Assembly (NCBI GenBank): GCA_033439795.1
Contig: JAUTDP010000002.1
Span: 5,316,947 to 5,380,946 of the forward strand
Direction of reading: 5' to 3'
Source: Sordaria brevicollis
Taxonomy: Eukaryota > Ascomycota > Sordariomycetes > Sordariales > Sordariaceae
DNA: 64,000 nt
Positions 33,412 to 45,742 of the stretch are shown here, one piece after another; the first letter of the stretch is position 1, and each line of letters opens with the position of its first letter. The notes under the pieces are model-generated. The model saw only the letters and a list, made by a program, of their open reading frames with translations, had not been told where the DNA came from and ran no database searches. A program made the translations under genes and the position numbers.

Positions 33412-36069
33412 TTAGGCAAGCGAATTGCCTGGTCTATATACCTGCATACCGTCATCATCCTGCCACGTCTTGAGCTCCTGCACAACCGTGGTGCCGTCTT
33501 CCGGCCTCACGTTCTGTAGCCAACTTTGCACTTGATTAGGGTGCGACTTGGTCGGAGAGCCCCTGATCGGACCGGAGAGGGCCCCCGGTGTGGTCTCTCT
33601 GTTTACAGGGCTATGGACCGATCCGGCTTGCTGCTTCTCCGCGGGCACGGCCAGCTGCTCATGCTCCTTGCGGTGAATCAGCTCGTGAAGCTTATCCACC
33701 AAGGGCTTCAAATCGTTGAGCACGTTGTGACAGTCCTTGCCATAGTCACTTCCTGTCATGGCCTCGTTCTTGAACACCTCCTTTGCCTTGTCGATGAGGA
33801 ACATGTCGTACAGTCTCTGGTTGACAAAGAGGATCTGATGCATCAGAAGGATGATGGCAGCATTGAAGATGTGATGGAGATCTTGCACGAGCAACTTGCC
33901 GCCGGGGCTGATGATCTGTAGTCGTCTGCCGATGCGGAGGTTGCGCCGCGCAGCATCACTGCACCTGCGGATGGCATGGGTCAAGGGGTTCTCTGGTTCG
34001 GCACCGGAAACCTCAAGCCCAGGTGTCAACCAGGTATTGGCAACCTTCTTCTTGACGGCGGTGAGGAACGCAGGACGGATTGCCAAGATGATGAGCTAGA
34101 CCCGTTAGCTTTTCTGTCATGAAAACTCACGGAGAAGTGAAAGACAAGGTGCATACCTGATTGTAAGCCATGTGCAATGACAATAGAGCTCGGTCGGTAC
34201 CGAGGCTCGGGTCCTCAGCTTCGGGCTGCATGGCATAGTAGTAGTAGTTACTGGGGCTCTGATCTGGAATTTCGAGCTGTAGGCTCTGGGGAAGGTTCTC
34301 GAGCCATTGGTCAAGCTTTCCGATCGCGACCGAGAACGGTAGCCCGTCGAATCCATCAGCCTGCTTGTTAAAATGGTGACGATAGCTGTTGTTCACAATG
34401 TACGCGGAAATCTTGGAGAGCTCCACATGCGCACACAGCCCAAGCGGCGAAGGAAAGCCCCTACACACAAAGATACAATCGTTAGGTCAAGAACGGTGAA
34501 GGGACGGTGAAGAGGAACAACTCACGCCGTTTCCTGTGGCAGGGACAGGGTAATTGCCTGATGAGGGACCGCGGGTGGGCGACCCATCAAGCAGCTCAGC
34601 CAGCTAAAAAAAAATGGCGAATGTGTCAGTGAGTGGTTGGCTGGTTGACGCCCGGAGGCAGCACCGGTAGGTAATGTCCCTGGTTCATGAGCAACAATGG
34701 AAATGGCATGGTCTTACCGATCGATAATGTAGACGGTCCAGAAAGTCCTACGCTCGAGCTCAGACACCCCACCCTCCCTGTGTATACCGTGCATCACACT
34801 AAGATGCATCGCGTTACTGATGGCCATGTAGGCAGCATCTCTGCGATTGTTCTCCACCAGGTACAGGGCCATCAGTGCCAGAACGGCCACGTTGTAGATT
34901 GTGTAGGACGTCATGTCCAGGGGGTTTCCGATCAGCATCCTAGCTGCCGCATAGTGGGCTTCGCCCAATTGGCCGTCCACCCGGGAGTTCTCCTCGGTCA
35001 GGGTCAGCAGATGGGTAAAGGCAAAGGCCGTGTAGACCAATGCCAGCTGGCCATGCTGCTCCCGAGCGGTGTGGTTCTGGGGTTTAGTGGTGTCCAGCTT
35101 GAAGCCAGTGCCAAAACCGGACTGGTCCGGTAGCGCCATCTTGGCGGGGTCCTCGAATGGCCAGAAAAAAATGCCGCCGCACCCAGCCTTGAGGTTGGAG
35201 GCGCCATTGCCGTCCTGGAGGAAGGTCTTGAACTGCGTGAGCATGGTCTGGATTTCCAACTGCGAGGGGATGCGCGGGTCCATGTCCATGGCCGGGAGCA
35301 GGAGCGGACGGGAATCGAACGTCTGGTAGCGACCAACGGAATTGAGGAAGGTGGCATCCTTGGTGCCGTCGGGCGTGTCGGGGTTGGGCGAGAGACCCTT
35401 GGAGGCCAGCGGCTGCGTCGTCTTGATGAAGGCCTTGAGCGAGTCAAGGAAGGTGGCGCCAGAGGTTTCTCCAAGGTAGCGGGCGGTGCCCTCGGCATCG
35501 GCCAGCATTCTGCCGTCGTCAACAGGGTAGTCCATCTGCATCTCCGTGTCCTCGTCGATGGGGAAAGCGGGCTCAACGGTGTAGTGCTGGTGGGCATGGA
35601 CCGAGTAGTCGTAGTGCGAGGCCGCCGTGGACGCGACCGAGCCCTCGGTATGGTAGCCATGGCCGGCCCCTGGCGAATCGATGCTCATGCCGCCCTGCTC
35701 TCCTTCCTGGACAGCCGGCAAAGACTGGAGCAGCTCACTGACTCCAATCTTGCTGTTGCCGTTGCCATTGCTGCCACCGCTGATCTTGAGCTGGGCTTCG
35801 TATTTTGCTATCTGGCCGAGCAGGCCGTCGATGTAGTTCTGGGGGACGGTGACCTTTTTAACGCCCTGGGGGTAGATGCACTGGCGCTGGGCCTGGACAC
35901 ACTGGCGACATGGCTTCTCGCCGGAGCACTTGATGCGTTTGACATTGCAGTTGTTGCAAGCGAGGGCGACACGCTTGCGCTGCTCGGGCGCGACCTTTTT
36001 CCTCCGCGGATTGACGGGTAAGCGAAAGTTGGGATCGTCGGCGCCCGAACTCTTGGACGACCTCGGCAT
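33412..36069 (-). CDS. Zn2Cys6 transcription factor
   Basis: Predicted protein of 805 aa in four exons: 36069-34718, 34603-34526, 34460-34157 and 34095-33412, all with good splice sites and matching phase. The N-terminal binuclear zinc cluster at residues 38-64 has the spacing C-x2-C-x6-C-x5-C-x2-C-x6-C, preceded by a basic stretch (RRKKVAPEQRKR). A linker and possible short coiled coil (YIDGLLGQIAKYEAQLKI) follow, as in Gal4-type dimers. The middle region carries the fungal-specific transcription factor domain, recognisable by RRTFWTVYIIDRWLSCLMGRPPAV across the first intron. The C-terminal part is helical, and the end is rich in polar residues. It should act in the nucleus as a DNA-binding activator or repressor; its targets are unknown. 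Upstream lie about 4 kb without a gene, including long C/T-rich tracts on this strand, so it may have a long leader. The length fits the family. Confidence 0.92.
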
Positions 36070-39000
36070 ATCTGAAGCCAGCTTGTTGGCGTGGTGTTGC
36101 TGTCACACCTGTATCCCAAGTGGTGCTAGTGGTGCTCGCCTTGGGTTCTGGAAGGAGGAGAGGGAATGCCGAAAAGGTGGGCGAGAAGGTGCGGTAGGTT
36201 AGAGACGGTAGGATGATGAGGCGATTGGGATCACACTGGCACCCGACCACACTTTCCATCTGGCAGTGTGCGTCAAATAGCCTTGGGTTCTTGCCAGTGC
36301 CGCGTCGTCGTCGTCGTCCGGTTCACCTCCTGTTGTTGACGGCGAGGATGAGATGAGGCGAGTGTGCTTGCGGTAGAGGTACCTCTAGTCGGTCAGAGTC
36401 ACGGTGAGGTGAGGTGAGGTGAGGTGGAGTGAGATGAGAGGTGACGTGAGTGCCCGAGGTGTGTCCAGTCGGCAGTCGGCAGTCGGCCGGCGTTCAGTGA
36501 GCGATATGAGTGAGTGTGAAGAAGTGAGTGAGGCCGGAATATGTCGATGAGGCAGGTGAGTGTCGAAAGCAGCAGGTGTTGACTACTGCACTCACTCAAG
36601 CTGCATTCACTGCAGCTGAAGGACTCGCTGACAGAAGAACGGCTCCCCCTCTTGACCGACCGGTGTGGTCCGTGGTCGCGATGGTGGTGGCACGTCCAGA
36701 CGGGCGTCAGGTCGTGTCGTGGGGGGAGGAAGGAGGGTGGTGAGGTTGGCTAAACAAAGGTGAGAAGGAGTAGTCTTGAGAGAGAAGAGAGAGGAGGGAA
36801 GTAAAGAAGAGGAAGGAGGGAGTGGAAGAAGGAAGTAGTTGAAGAAAAAAAGACTGCAGTGATGCCGGTGGACTGAGTGAGTGGAAAGAGGGGGGAAGGA
36901 CAACCTGGAAGTCAGGTGAAGGAAAAAAAAAAGAGGATCGATGTGAGCAGACAAGGCCGAAAAGACGGCAAGTGTGAATGCAAGCCGCAAGCCGAGTGCA
37001 AGTCACTCCGAGTCACTCCAGTCCCTGACCCTCACTCCGAAAGAAAACGGGAAGGAGAAAACGGGGACGACGGGGGTCAAGGTGCAGTGGTCAGGTAGGT
37101 CGTCATCCACAACGGGCAGCAACGACGGAGACGGGACAACGGGAGACAAGGAAGGAAGCAGCAAGGTGAGGTGGGTGAGGTGGGTGTAGCCGCCGGAGGG
37201 GAGGAGTAGGTCTGGGGCTGGAGGAGAAAGTGGATGTTTTCTTCTTCAAGAACCGATCCTCGTCGTGCTTGCTTTCTCAAGGAAGTGGAAGGGAAGGGAC
37301 AATCTGCCCATCAAACGTAGAGGCAGTAGGTAGGTAGTCGGCCGGTCACACACAGCAACAACGGCACATGGAAGTGAGTATTGGCGACAACGGACGGAAG
37401 AAGAAAAGGAAGGAGTCGGCGACAAGCGGCGGCTGATGATTAAGCTACTCCGTCCTCCAATCCGTCTCCCTACAATTAGTAGTGTAGCTTGTGTAGGTTG
37501 AGTGGTCTGTACTGTGACAAGAGGTCGACTTTGTGAGGTTCCGCACTGGCATCGGTGTCAGTACCCGTCCGTGGATTTGTACCCGCGTGCGCGCGCCGGC
37601 CACTCCATGCGGTTTTGGCGGATTCGGATTGCGTGGTCAGGGCAGTGGCAGTGGCACTGGGCTGCCCTGGTGCGAGGATCGATTGCTTGGAGGGATTGGT
37701 CGGGTGCGTGGTGACGGTGGTGGTGCAACTGCGGAGGGAAGTGGATGGGATGGGAACCTGAAGAACGACAGACTGTGTGCGGGTGCGGGTGTCACTGCCC
37801 AGGCCACCTACCCAGGTGTGCCCAGCCCAGCCGGACTTGGAAATATTGACCTCGTTGTTTGCAAGGTACTCGGTGGTAAGCAGCCTTCCAACTTCGTGGC
37901 AGGCAAAGAAATCTGAGGGCTTACCAGGGGCTGCCCAGGGCTCGCTGGGGCATCCGTGGGCACGCGCCCAGGGCATGCATGCGGGTGGGGGGAAGACAGG
38001 CCGCTAACCCAAGTTACATCTGGAGGTACTTGCATCTTGCCCAGGCGGCCCTAGGAGCAAATGTCTTTGGTACTGTATCCGGGAAAGAGCCCGTGCGCGA
38101 CTTCCACTTCCTTCGTTCCCATCTGAAGGAGCCCACTGTTTCCTCCCACTGGACCCGACTGGGTATGCCCTGTACGGGCAGGGCACGGGGCACACATTGT
38201 CGTCGACTCCCGTTACGAGGGCAGCAGTGTGGGCAGTGGAGGTGTGCAAGTGTGGGCGCGGAGGGGTACATAGCGTGTTTCTCACTGCATAGATCGTGAG
38301 GAGGAAGGTGAGGCAGACTAGTCTAACTAGCAAGGGCGGTAAGGTACTGCAACTTCATTTTTTTTTTCCCTTCCTCGGTCCGTCGTCATTTTCTACCTTT
38401 CACCTCTCGTCGGTCTGGGCATGGCTTCATCGACTGCAGTGGATGGAGTGACGGATCGACCTCCATCCCGCGACTTCTTTTCTTCTTTTCGCTTTCTCTT
38501 GTGTTATCTTCAACGCCCGAGCAAAGTGGAAGGGAAGGGGGAAAGAACAAGGGGAAGAAACAGGCTCGGTCTTGATATTGGCTCCTTTGTGCTACCACAA
38601 CTCGGCCCTCTCAGCCTGTGGCTTTGCTTGTTCTTTCCTGCTCTTGCCTGTTCTTGCCTGCTCTTGCTTGCTCTTGCCGGTTCAATCTCATGCATCAAGT
38701 CTTCACCGAAATGCACCATTTGCCCCGACGGCACCGGGAATGGGCGAAAGCACCCAATGGGCTGATACCCGAACCCGATTTCCACTTGCTTCCTCTTCCC
38801 GACTCCCAAAAAGCAACCCCGAGTTGAGCGCGTGTTTGGTCATCTTGTCCATGGCTTCCTGCTCATTGCTTACCTCTACCTTGCTCCGAGGGCTGCTTGC
38901 TCTTGCCGGGCTGCTTGCTCTCGGTCCGTCACTCTTTCCATCAATGACACGATGCAAACGAGGAAAGCGTCAATCATCAACCCACCGTATCTCCATCTCC

Positions 39001-40164
39001 AATGACAAGTCACTTGTCACTCGACAATCGCTGTTTCTTCAAACGTGGTGAGGTGAGCTAAAAAGATTGGAAGGAGGGGGGAAGCATGGGGTCCGGAGCC
39101 ACTCATCCACTCACAAAACTGCGAGTGACCGTGACCTACCGTGACAAGCGCAGCCGCGAGACCGGCGAAGGAAGCTAGCCCCAGAATGGTTAGATCAGCC
39201 TGTGCTTCCAGTTCGATTTCAAGGTGAAGCTTTTCGCTTTTCCAACCGACAAACCGAATGGCGCGGCGTCCATTGCTGACAGACAGACAGACAACCAGTG
39301 AGCCATGAGCATCCAGCGACAACGCAGACCGTGACAAGGTCGATAACTACCTAAGTGGAAGGCACAGCTCAGTGCGAGCAATTCCATGATCCTGATCGGA
39401 CCTCCATCATGGACTTTGATGATGGAAAGTGACGGGCTCATGGCTCTCATCATATCAGCACAGCAAGCATCAGCATAGAGGTATCTTCTATGATAGCCGG
39501 AGCTTCTCCCTATCAAGCATCCAGTATTGACGAGGTCCAAGAGTTGTTGTCCCCCCAGGCTCGGCAAGAACAACCATGGACAGGGACATGGAATGCTACA
39601 TGGGTGCCCCGTGGTCAAAGAGGATACCTTCATGGTCACCAAGACGTTGATTGACCTGTCAATGGCATGGTAGCCATGACATGAACATCAAATGGCAAAT
39701 CCTCCGCCTTTTCAACACTGATTCAGACCACCATGAGCCCTGGGACGGGCGGTGTGTCTACAGTGTACAGAGTGTCTACCGAGTTCCAGAGGTGTACTCG
39801 ATGCGAGCCAGCAGAACAAAAAGACTCTTGGGAACGCAACGTGAAGGTGTGTCAAAGTGCCAAAGTGGGGGGGCTGGCCGCGTAGCATTGGAAACTGGAG
39901 ACCACAAATTCACACGACACTGATTCACATTCATAATCAGTCTAGAATTTCCAGGTTTCGAGAATTCGGTCAACAAGATCCACGAGGAACCCACCAAGGA
40001 AGGGCCTGGTCCTTGCATCGAGAACTGCGATCGTTGATACCCAATCTCTTTGCTCACAAATGTTCGAGAAGAGGACGAGGTACCCGACATACAAACATAA
40101 TACGGAGCTTTATATCCACCACTCACCACCGTTTTCTTTGTTCTACCCTTGCTCACTTGCTGAC
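36070..40164. other. 4.1-kb gene-free region with repeats, upstream of the transcription factor
   Basis: No supported gene. Reading the minus strand (the direction of the transcription factor), 36630-37000 is strongly C/T-rich, as in fungal promoters or 5' leaders. Plus-strand GGTGA repeats lie at about 36401-36424, and GGTGAGGTGGG-like repeats at about 37165-37187. A 10-bp-period run of TGCTCTTGCC variants lies at about 38625-38690. Open frames here are repeat-driven and overlap on both strands. Confidence 0.5.
38625..38690. repeat. short tandem repeat, TGCTCTTGCC-like
   Basis: About six imperfect copies of a 10-bp unit (variants TTGTTCTTTCC, TGCTCTTGCC, TGTTCTTGCC, TGCTCTTGCT) occur in a row. 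Similar words recur at about 38878-38920. It lies in gene-free sequence. Confidence 0.6.
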
Positions 40165-42937
40165 CTACAAGCTATACCTAGTGCTGGTACTTGGGTCTCT
40201 CACCTCATCCGTTACCCTACACCCATTCTCATTATCCTTCTTCCGGCTGCTCTCGTCCTCCGCCATCTTTCCGACCTCAGCCTCAACTGTCCTGTTGTTT
40301 TCCCGCCTCAACACCTCCCTATACGCCCAATATCCCATGGTTGCCATCCCAACAAACCCCAAAGTGACCAACAGTGGCTTCCTAAACTCATCTCCCGGCA
40401 TCTTCTTCTCTTCATCTTGGCCACCAATCCTAAACACCCAGCTCCCAATAACCCCGGCCAAGTTTCCCCATCCATTGACACCCAGCACCAGCGCCCTCTT
40501 GTTGGGAGAACGAGTGTTGTTGGACAACCATGCAGCGGTTAGAGGCGGGGGCACATAGGAGCCAAAGAGCAGAACGCACAGGGCCACATACTTGCCGACT
40601 GGCGAAGTGGTCAGAAGAATACCTGCTAACCCGACAGCCGAAATGGCAAGCCCGGCCATGATGTGATACCCCCGCTCTCTACGGCGGTCGGAGGAGAGGG
40701 CAAAGAGGTAGACGCCCAATGCGCCAAAGACGAAAGGGGGGACTGACATCTGTTATTTTTTGCCAGTGAGTGTTAGCGGGCAGACATGTACTACGAATGT
40801 GACGTCGAGAGAGAGAAACATGGGATTGAACGAACCAAGTTGGCTTGCAGAGCCGAGTATCCCATGCCCTCTACCACCAGAGGCAAGAACACCGAGAATG
40901 CGGTACTGGGGACGCTGGCGCAGATGTTGCAGCCAAGAAGCCACCAGAGCTTCCAATCCCGGACGGTCTCGACGACTTCTTGCCAAGTTACAAGACGTGC
41001 GGTTGTTTTTCCTTCTCCTTCGTCAGCCTCTCCATGGCATGATGGCACTGCTAGCATCCGTTGATTCTCGGTATCGTCCACTCCATCATAACATCTCCCG
41101 CTCATTTTCCTAAATCCCAGCTCATCATCATCATCATCATCATCACTGTTTTCTGCTGTCCAGCCCTTTGCCCCCTCTCGGTCCCCAAGCAGACGTCTCT
41201 TAAAGAATGCTCTCTCATCTGCCGTCAAGAACCAAGCACTCTCAGGTCCCTCTGGCAACCACGACCAGGCAAACAGTGCGACAAGACACGTCGCACCGCC
41301 TTCGATGAGGAACAGGAGCTGCCAGCTCTTGAGCGTCGGGTGCTCTATCCGGAATATGGCATAAGCTAGTCCACTGACGGTTAGCGAGTCAAAAGTCCCA
41401 ATAGGCCCGAGTATGTACCAAGTTCATACTGTGACTGTGGTGCGTGCATGAAATTATGAATTGAGGGTTGGTGTTTGGTTGTTTGGTTGAAGAGGCAGGC
41501 ACATGGGCCCTTGGCCGCCGGCCAGGGACTGGAGATGAATGGAGCCATGCCATGCCATGCCATGCCATGTCATGTAGGTATGCATGTTGCATACATAGGT
41601 ATCCCACGAATTCCACGCCAGTCCACGTCAACGTCAGTCAGGGTCCCGCTGGCCCGGGACTCGGTGGACTGAGACAATACCTCCCCATTCACTGCATCTC
41701 CGGCGGACACTACTGGCATATTGAAGGTGCATGGAGGTAACGGAAGGGAACAGTAGAGGTATGCATACCTATGGCACCGGAAAACGCTCCTGCCACAGCA
41801 TATTGCCCGTAGAATAGAGCAATGCGCACGGCAAGGTCAAACGGAGGGTAAAAGGCTGTCAAGTAGGCGAGGGCCGTGGGATAGAACCCGGCTTCGAAGG
41901 CGCCGATGAGGAGACGGGTGGTTATGAGAGCGCCTGTTTGTAGTTTTTGCAAACTTGTATTAGCCTTGGGAAGAGAGGTAAAGTAGGTGTAAAGCAGTGA
42001 CCAGTGGTCTGTCTGTCTGTCTGGAGGCTGGGATGGAGAGCAAAGGGGTAGGTTTCTTTCTAACGTGATGCAGTTTCGAAGAAGAAAACTGTCATGCAGG
42101 GCTACAGTATGAACACATAGTGTAGCTCTGTACAAGCCCTCGGTCGCGGTCACTCACCTCTACCCTTGATAAAAGTCTGAGACAGTGTCAATGCCCCCCA
42201 GCCGAGCTACAATATACAAAAGAGACGAATTACGTATTAGTCAATGTGGTTTTCTTTTCATCCAGTTTCGTCTCAATCCCCGTTGAAAGAAAGCTTGAGC
42301 CATGCGCGTCGCGTGCAAGTTTGGCTTGTACGTAGCCGGACCTTATTTTGAGTCTCGCTCCTTCATAGGTAGGTAATCGCGAACTTTCAACATCACAGGC
42401 ATCAATCGTGTCTCATATATCGAGGCAACCTACCATGATTCCAACAATCCACCTTCTCCCTCCCCATCTCCTCCCAAGAGCAGCCGAGACGGGCTGGCAA
42501 GCAACAAACATGAACCAAAATGCCGAGATGGCCAGGTTCAGATCGCCGGGCTTGCAGCCAATATCGGTGGTGAACCCCTGCGTCTGAGCATTCCCGACGT
42601 TGCCGCGGTCGAGGCCGTTGAAGAGGTACAGGATGGAGAGAAGGGGCAAGAGGAAGACGTCTGTTTTGCGGTTGATCCTCTGTCGGGTTTGGGATGAGAG
42701 GAAAGGCTGGGACCGGGACTGCTGCTGGCTGGTGGAAACAGGGGACATGGAGCGTGGACACGAGTTGGCGGTAGCGATGGAGTGGTACGGTCCATGGTTG
42801 TCGAACGATTTGGTCAATCGTAGAGGTAGTAGGGGATCAGACTCGGTGTCCATGTCTGGCGAGAAGTCAACGACGGTGGAATCGAGGCTTGAGCGACGGC
42901 TCCGTTCAGACATGGTCGTGGTCGACGATGAGTACAT
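40165..42937 (-). CDS. MFS permease, anion:cation symporter (Dal5-like) type
   Basis: Predicted protein of 610 aa in five exons: 42937-42434, 42206-42158, 41933-41769, 41365-40836 and 40749-40165. The exon sum is in frame. Donors are GTAGGT, GTGAGT, GTATGC and GTTCGT (the last is weak). Residues 1-75 are a Ser-rich cytosolic head. TM helices begin at VFLLPLLSILYLFNGLDRGNVG, the characteristic TM1 of the fungal allantoate/vitamin/organic-anion permeases; GAFEAGFYPTALAYLTAFYP and WQLLFLIEGG further support this family. The loop between the two six-TM halves is long and has a run of seven Asp encoded by a GAT repeat (about 41110-41135). Substrates in this family include allantoate, nicotinate, pantothenate and small organic acids; which one is transported here is not evident. 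Intron 3 is 403 nt with an ATGCC repeat (about 41546-41573). An alternative start at an in-frame ATG eight codons on is possible. Confidence 0.88.
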
Positions 42938-45271
42938 GGCTGCCGCGGTTGCGCTATGACGATGATATTGCCAGAGTTGAAGACAGCAATGATAGCAGTG
43001 ACATGGAAGAGGAATGTGTAGTACAAAGTGTAGCCATGGACAATTCCAGCATCCGATGGGATGGATCGACGAACCGACTTCCTCGGCCCTGGATTCCTAA
43101 TTTCTTGCTGACCCCGTTTACTCTCCGTCAAGGAGCAACATCTTTCTGACTCGTGTGTTTCCCTCGGCCCTCGACCAGCCGTCCCTCCCTAATCTGCCGT
43201 CATTTTCTTTTGATGACATGAGCGAGAGGTTGCACAGAATGGCGACACCTCCGACACTTTGACTCTCCAATCCGAGGCATCGTCACACACCAATTGACCA
43301 TGGCAACGAACGAGGCGACCGGATGGGCAATACGGAACATGAGAGCAAGTGAAAAGAAACAAGGCAGAAATATCATATTGACAGGGGGGGCTGATAGCTG
43401 ACAGGAGTGATAAAAGTGCAAGGGCGGTGGCATCCATGTCTTTGTCGGAGGGCTGGGGCTCTGGACTCGGGCCCAGAAGAAAACTTGAAGCAATGGAAGG
43501 CCTTGGCAATGACAATCAGCCAGGGGCCGAAAAGTTCCTTTTCGCTTCCCTTTTCCTGCGCTTTTCGGCGGTGGTTAAATTCCGTCAGAAGCTGCTACTA
43601 CGTAACGGTGGGTGGGAGGAGACCGGCACCCTGGGGGCAAAGGCGGTAAGTCACCGTTTTCTCGTGCCCTAGAACGTAAGCATTGCTCCGTTCATCACGA
43701 TTCTCCAGTGTGGAAAGGTTCCGACACCAAGACGAAGACGCACCTAGCCACGTGTAAAACCGGCCGTCCTTGGGGGTCTTTTGGGGGTACTACCGGGGGT
43801 TGAATCTCCGCGCGTGATCTCCTTTTACGGAAGCCCGTTCGACGGTTGTCGAAAGGTCGAAGATGAGTGGACGTCAGTGCGAACCAGCCAATGGTTTTAG
43901 ACCGTTATTTGTATCATTCTTCGGCTCAGTCGTGCAACGAAAGGTGATTTGACAGGTCGACAGGCTCACGGCACAAGACAGCAAAGGCGACGAGGACGAT
44001 AGGCTGCAAAATGAAGGGCGCCAATTGGACCTGGAGACAGGCTCAACTGGCACAGACACCCCACGCCCTCTGACCGGTGCGTGTCTCTTGGTTGGCTAGC
44101 GCACTGTGTAGACATTGGCTGCGGCGACGAGTTGCGGCCTCGAATATCGGAACTGTAAAATGAGGGAGACATCACGTCCATGTCTACGAATGGGGGTCGT
44201 GAATGCGAGGATGCGGTGGTCTTTGTTTTCGAGATATGTACCTAGAAGCTCGAAAGTGTCAGAGAGATACATGGTTTGGATTCCGTACCGTGGATTTCCT
44301 GGTGAAGAATGGGAGAAGCAAAGTGGTCATGTTTGCCTTTTGAGACCATCGTGACTGGGCAACTTGAGAAAACGCAGAAACGACGACACAGGAAGAACAG
44401 TGCAGTGAATTAGTAAGTAGGTATCCAACGGTCGGCATCCGGCACATCCATACCTTTTTGAAGTTTGCACAGCGACATATGGGCATACTGGCGCATAGGG
44501 CTTTTCAACCCGCGTCGGATATCATGTTGTTATCCTCGGCTTGTGTCGCTGACTGGAAAAGGCATATCAATCATGATGTCCGAGGACGTCGGAAGAGAGC
44601 GATTACTGTAGAGGCGTGGGGGGCAATTGGTGATGATTCAGTTGTGAATGTCTGGTCAAGAACCGAATCTCTCTTGCGAAGCCATTTCCTCCATCCAATG
44701 GGTAGAAATTGAGACAAAGAAGATTGGACGGAAGACGGGACTGACACAGCTCCTTCCTTCGGGAGGATCCGAAAGGGACAAGGGAACCCAGGGTCAGGAA
44801 GGCGCGTCCCGATAAGGATTGATAAGAGCAAGACCCCTGTCGACCGCTTGAAGAACTCCCCAAAGCGATCACCAAACCGATTGACGCAGGGATTGATGGA
44901 AATTGTTAGTGTAAGGCTGGATATGGCACGGTTTTCTTAACAACTTTCACAGTTCACTAACAATCGAAGCAACGCAGCGTGAATGCATCGACACCTTTCC
45001 CTCCAGCGGCAACAATTGGCAAAGCAAGAACATTATGATTCCTTCGCATCGTGCGTTTGTTCATCTCCTCTGCGCGAGACGTGACATTCAGTCCACATTG
45101 GGAACGAGGAAAAGGGGCAACGGGAGTGCTGGAGTGCTGACAGCCGCTGGTGCCTGGAAGCCGAGCCAAGAAGGCGAGATGCCAAGACGCTCCATTGGTG
45201 AGATTTTGGGCTCTTTTTGCAATATGCAGATTCCTGTACTCGTCGGTTAGGTGTTGGTGCTATGGGTGGGT
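42938..45271. other. gene-free, promoter of the ACS permease and border to RIP block
   Basis: GC-moderate sequence with no frame I can assign. The left part is the upstream region of the minus-strand permease. I see no RNA gene. The right end passes into the inverted repeat of the next RIP block. Confidence 0.5.
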
Positions 45272-45742
45272 CCAGCCAACCTCCTCTCTTGGTCCCCTTC
45301 GAAAGTCGGGAGTTTTACCTATAACGCGCAAGCTCTATAACGCTCCAGAACGCTCGTAATACAATAACTCTACTAAAATACACCCAAAAAATACGATAAA
45401 ATATATAGATTATTCGTAAAGATTAGCTCTATTTAGTAATACTATTTTTTTATTGAAAAAAGGTCGTAATATATTATTATAGTATTGAGAAGCTATAGGT
45501 GGCCCGTACACGCTACTATTTATACGATAATTTCTAATTCAAATTTAAACTCCCTACCCTTATCTACGTTAATACCTTTAGAATTATTAAAATTATTTAA
45601 TACGGTAATAATAACCCGTATACGGCTAGTAAATACCTCTAATTTCTTACTTACTACAATTATAATTACTATAATAACCTCCTTTTTAGAATTTATAATA
45701 GCTTTTTCCTTCCCCTTCTTAAAAAGGGGGGGCTTAATCTTT

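Noticed and set aside
38500..38960. Leu/Cys-rich frames in both directions near 38.6 kb
   Set aside because: They are read from the TGCTCTTGCC tandem repeat and not from coding sequence.
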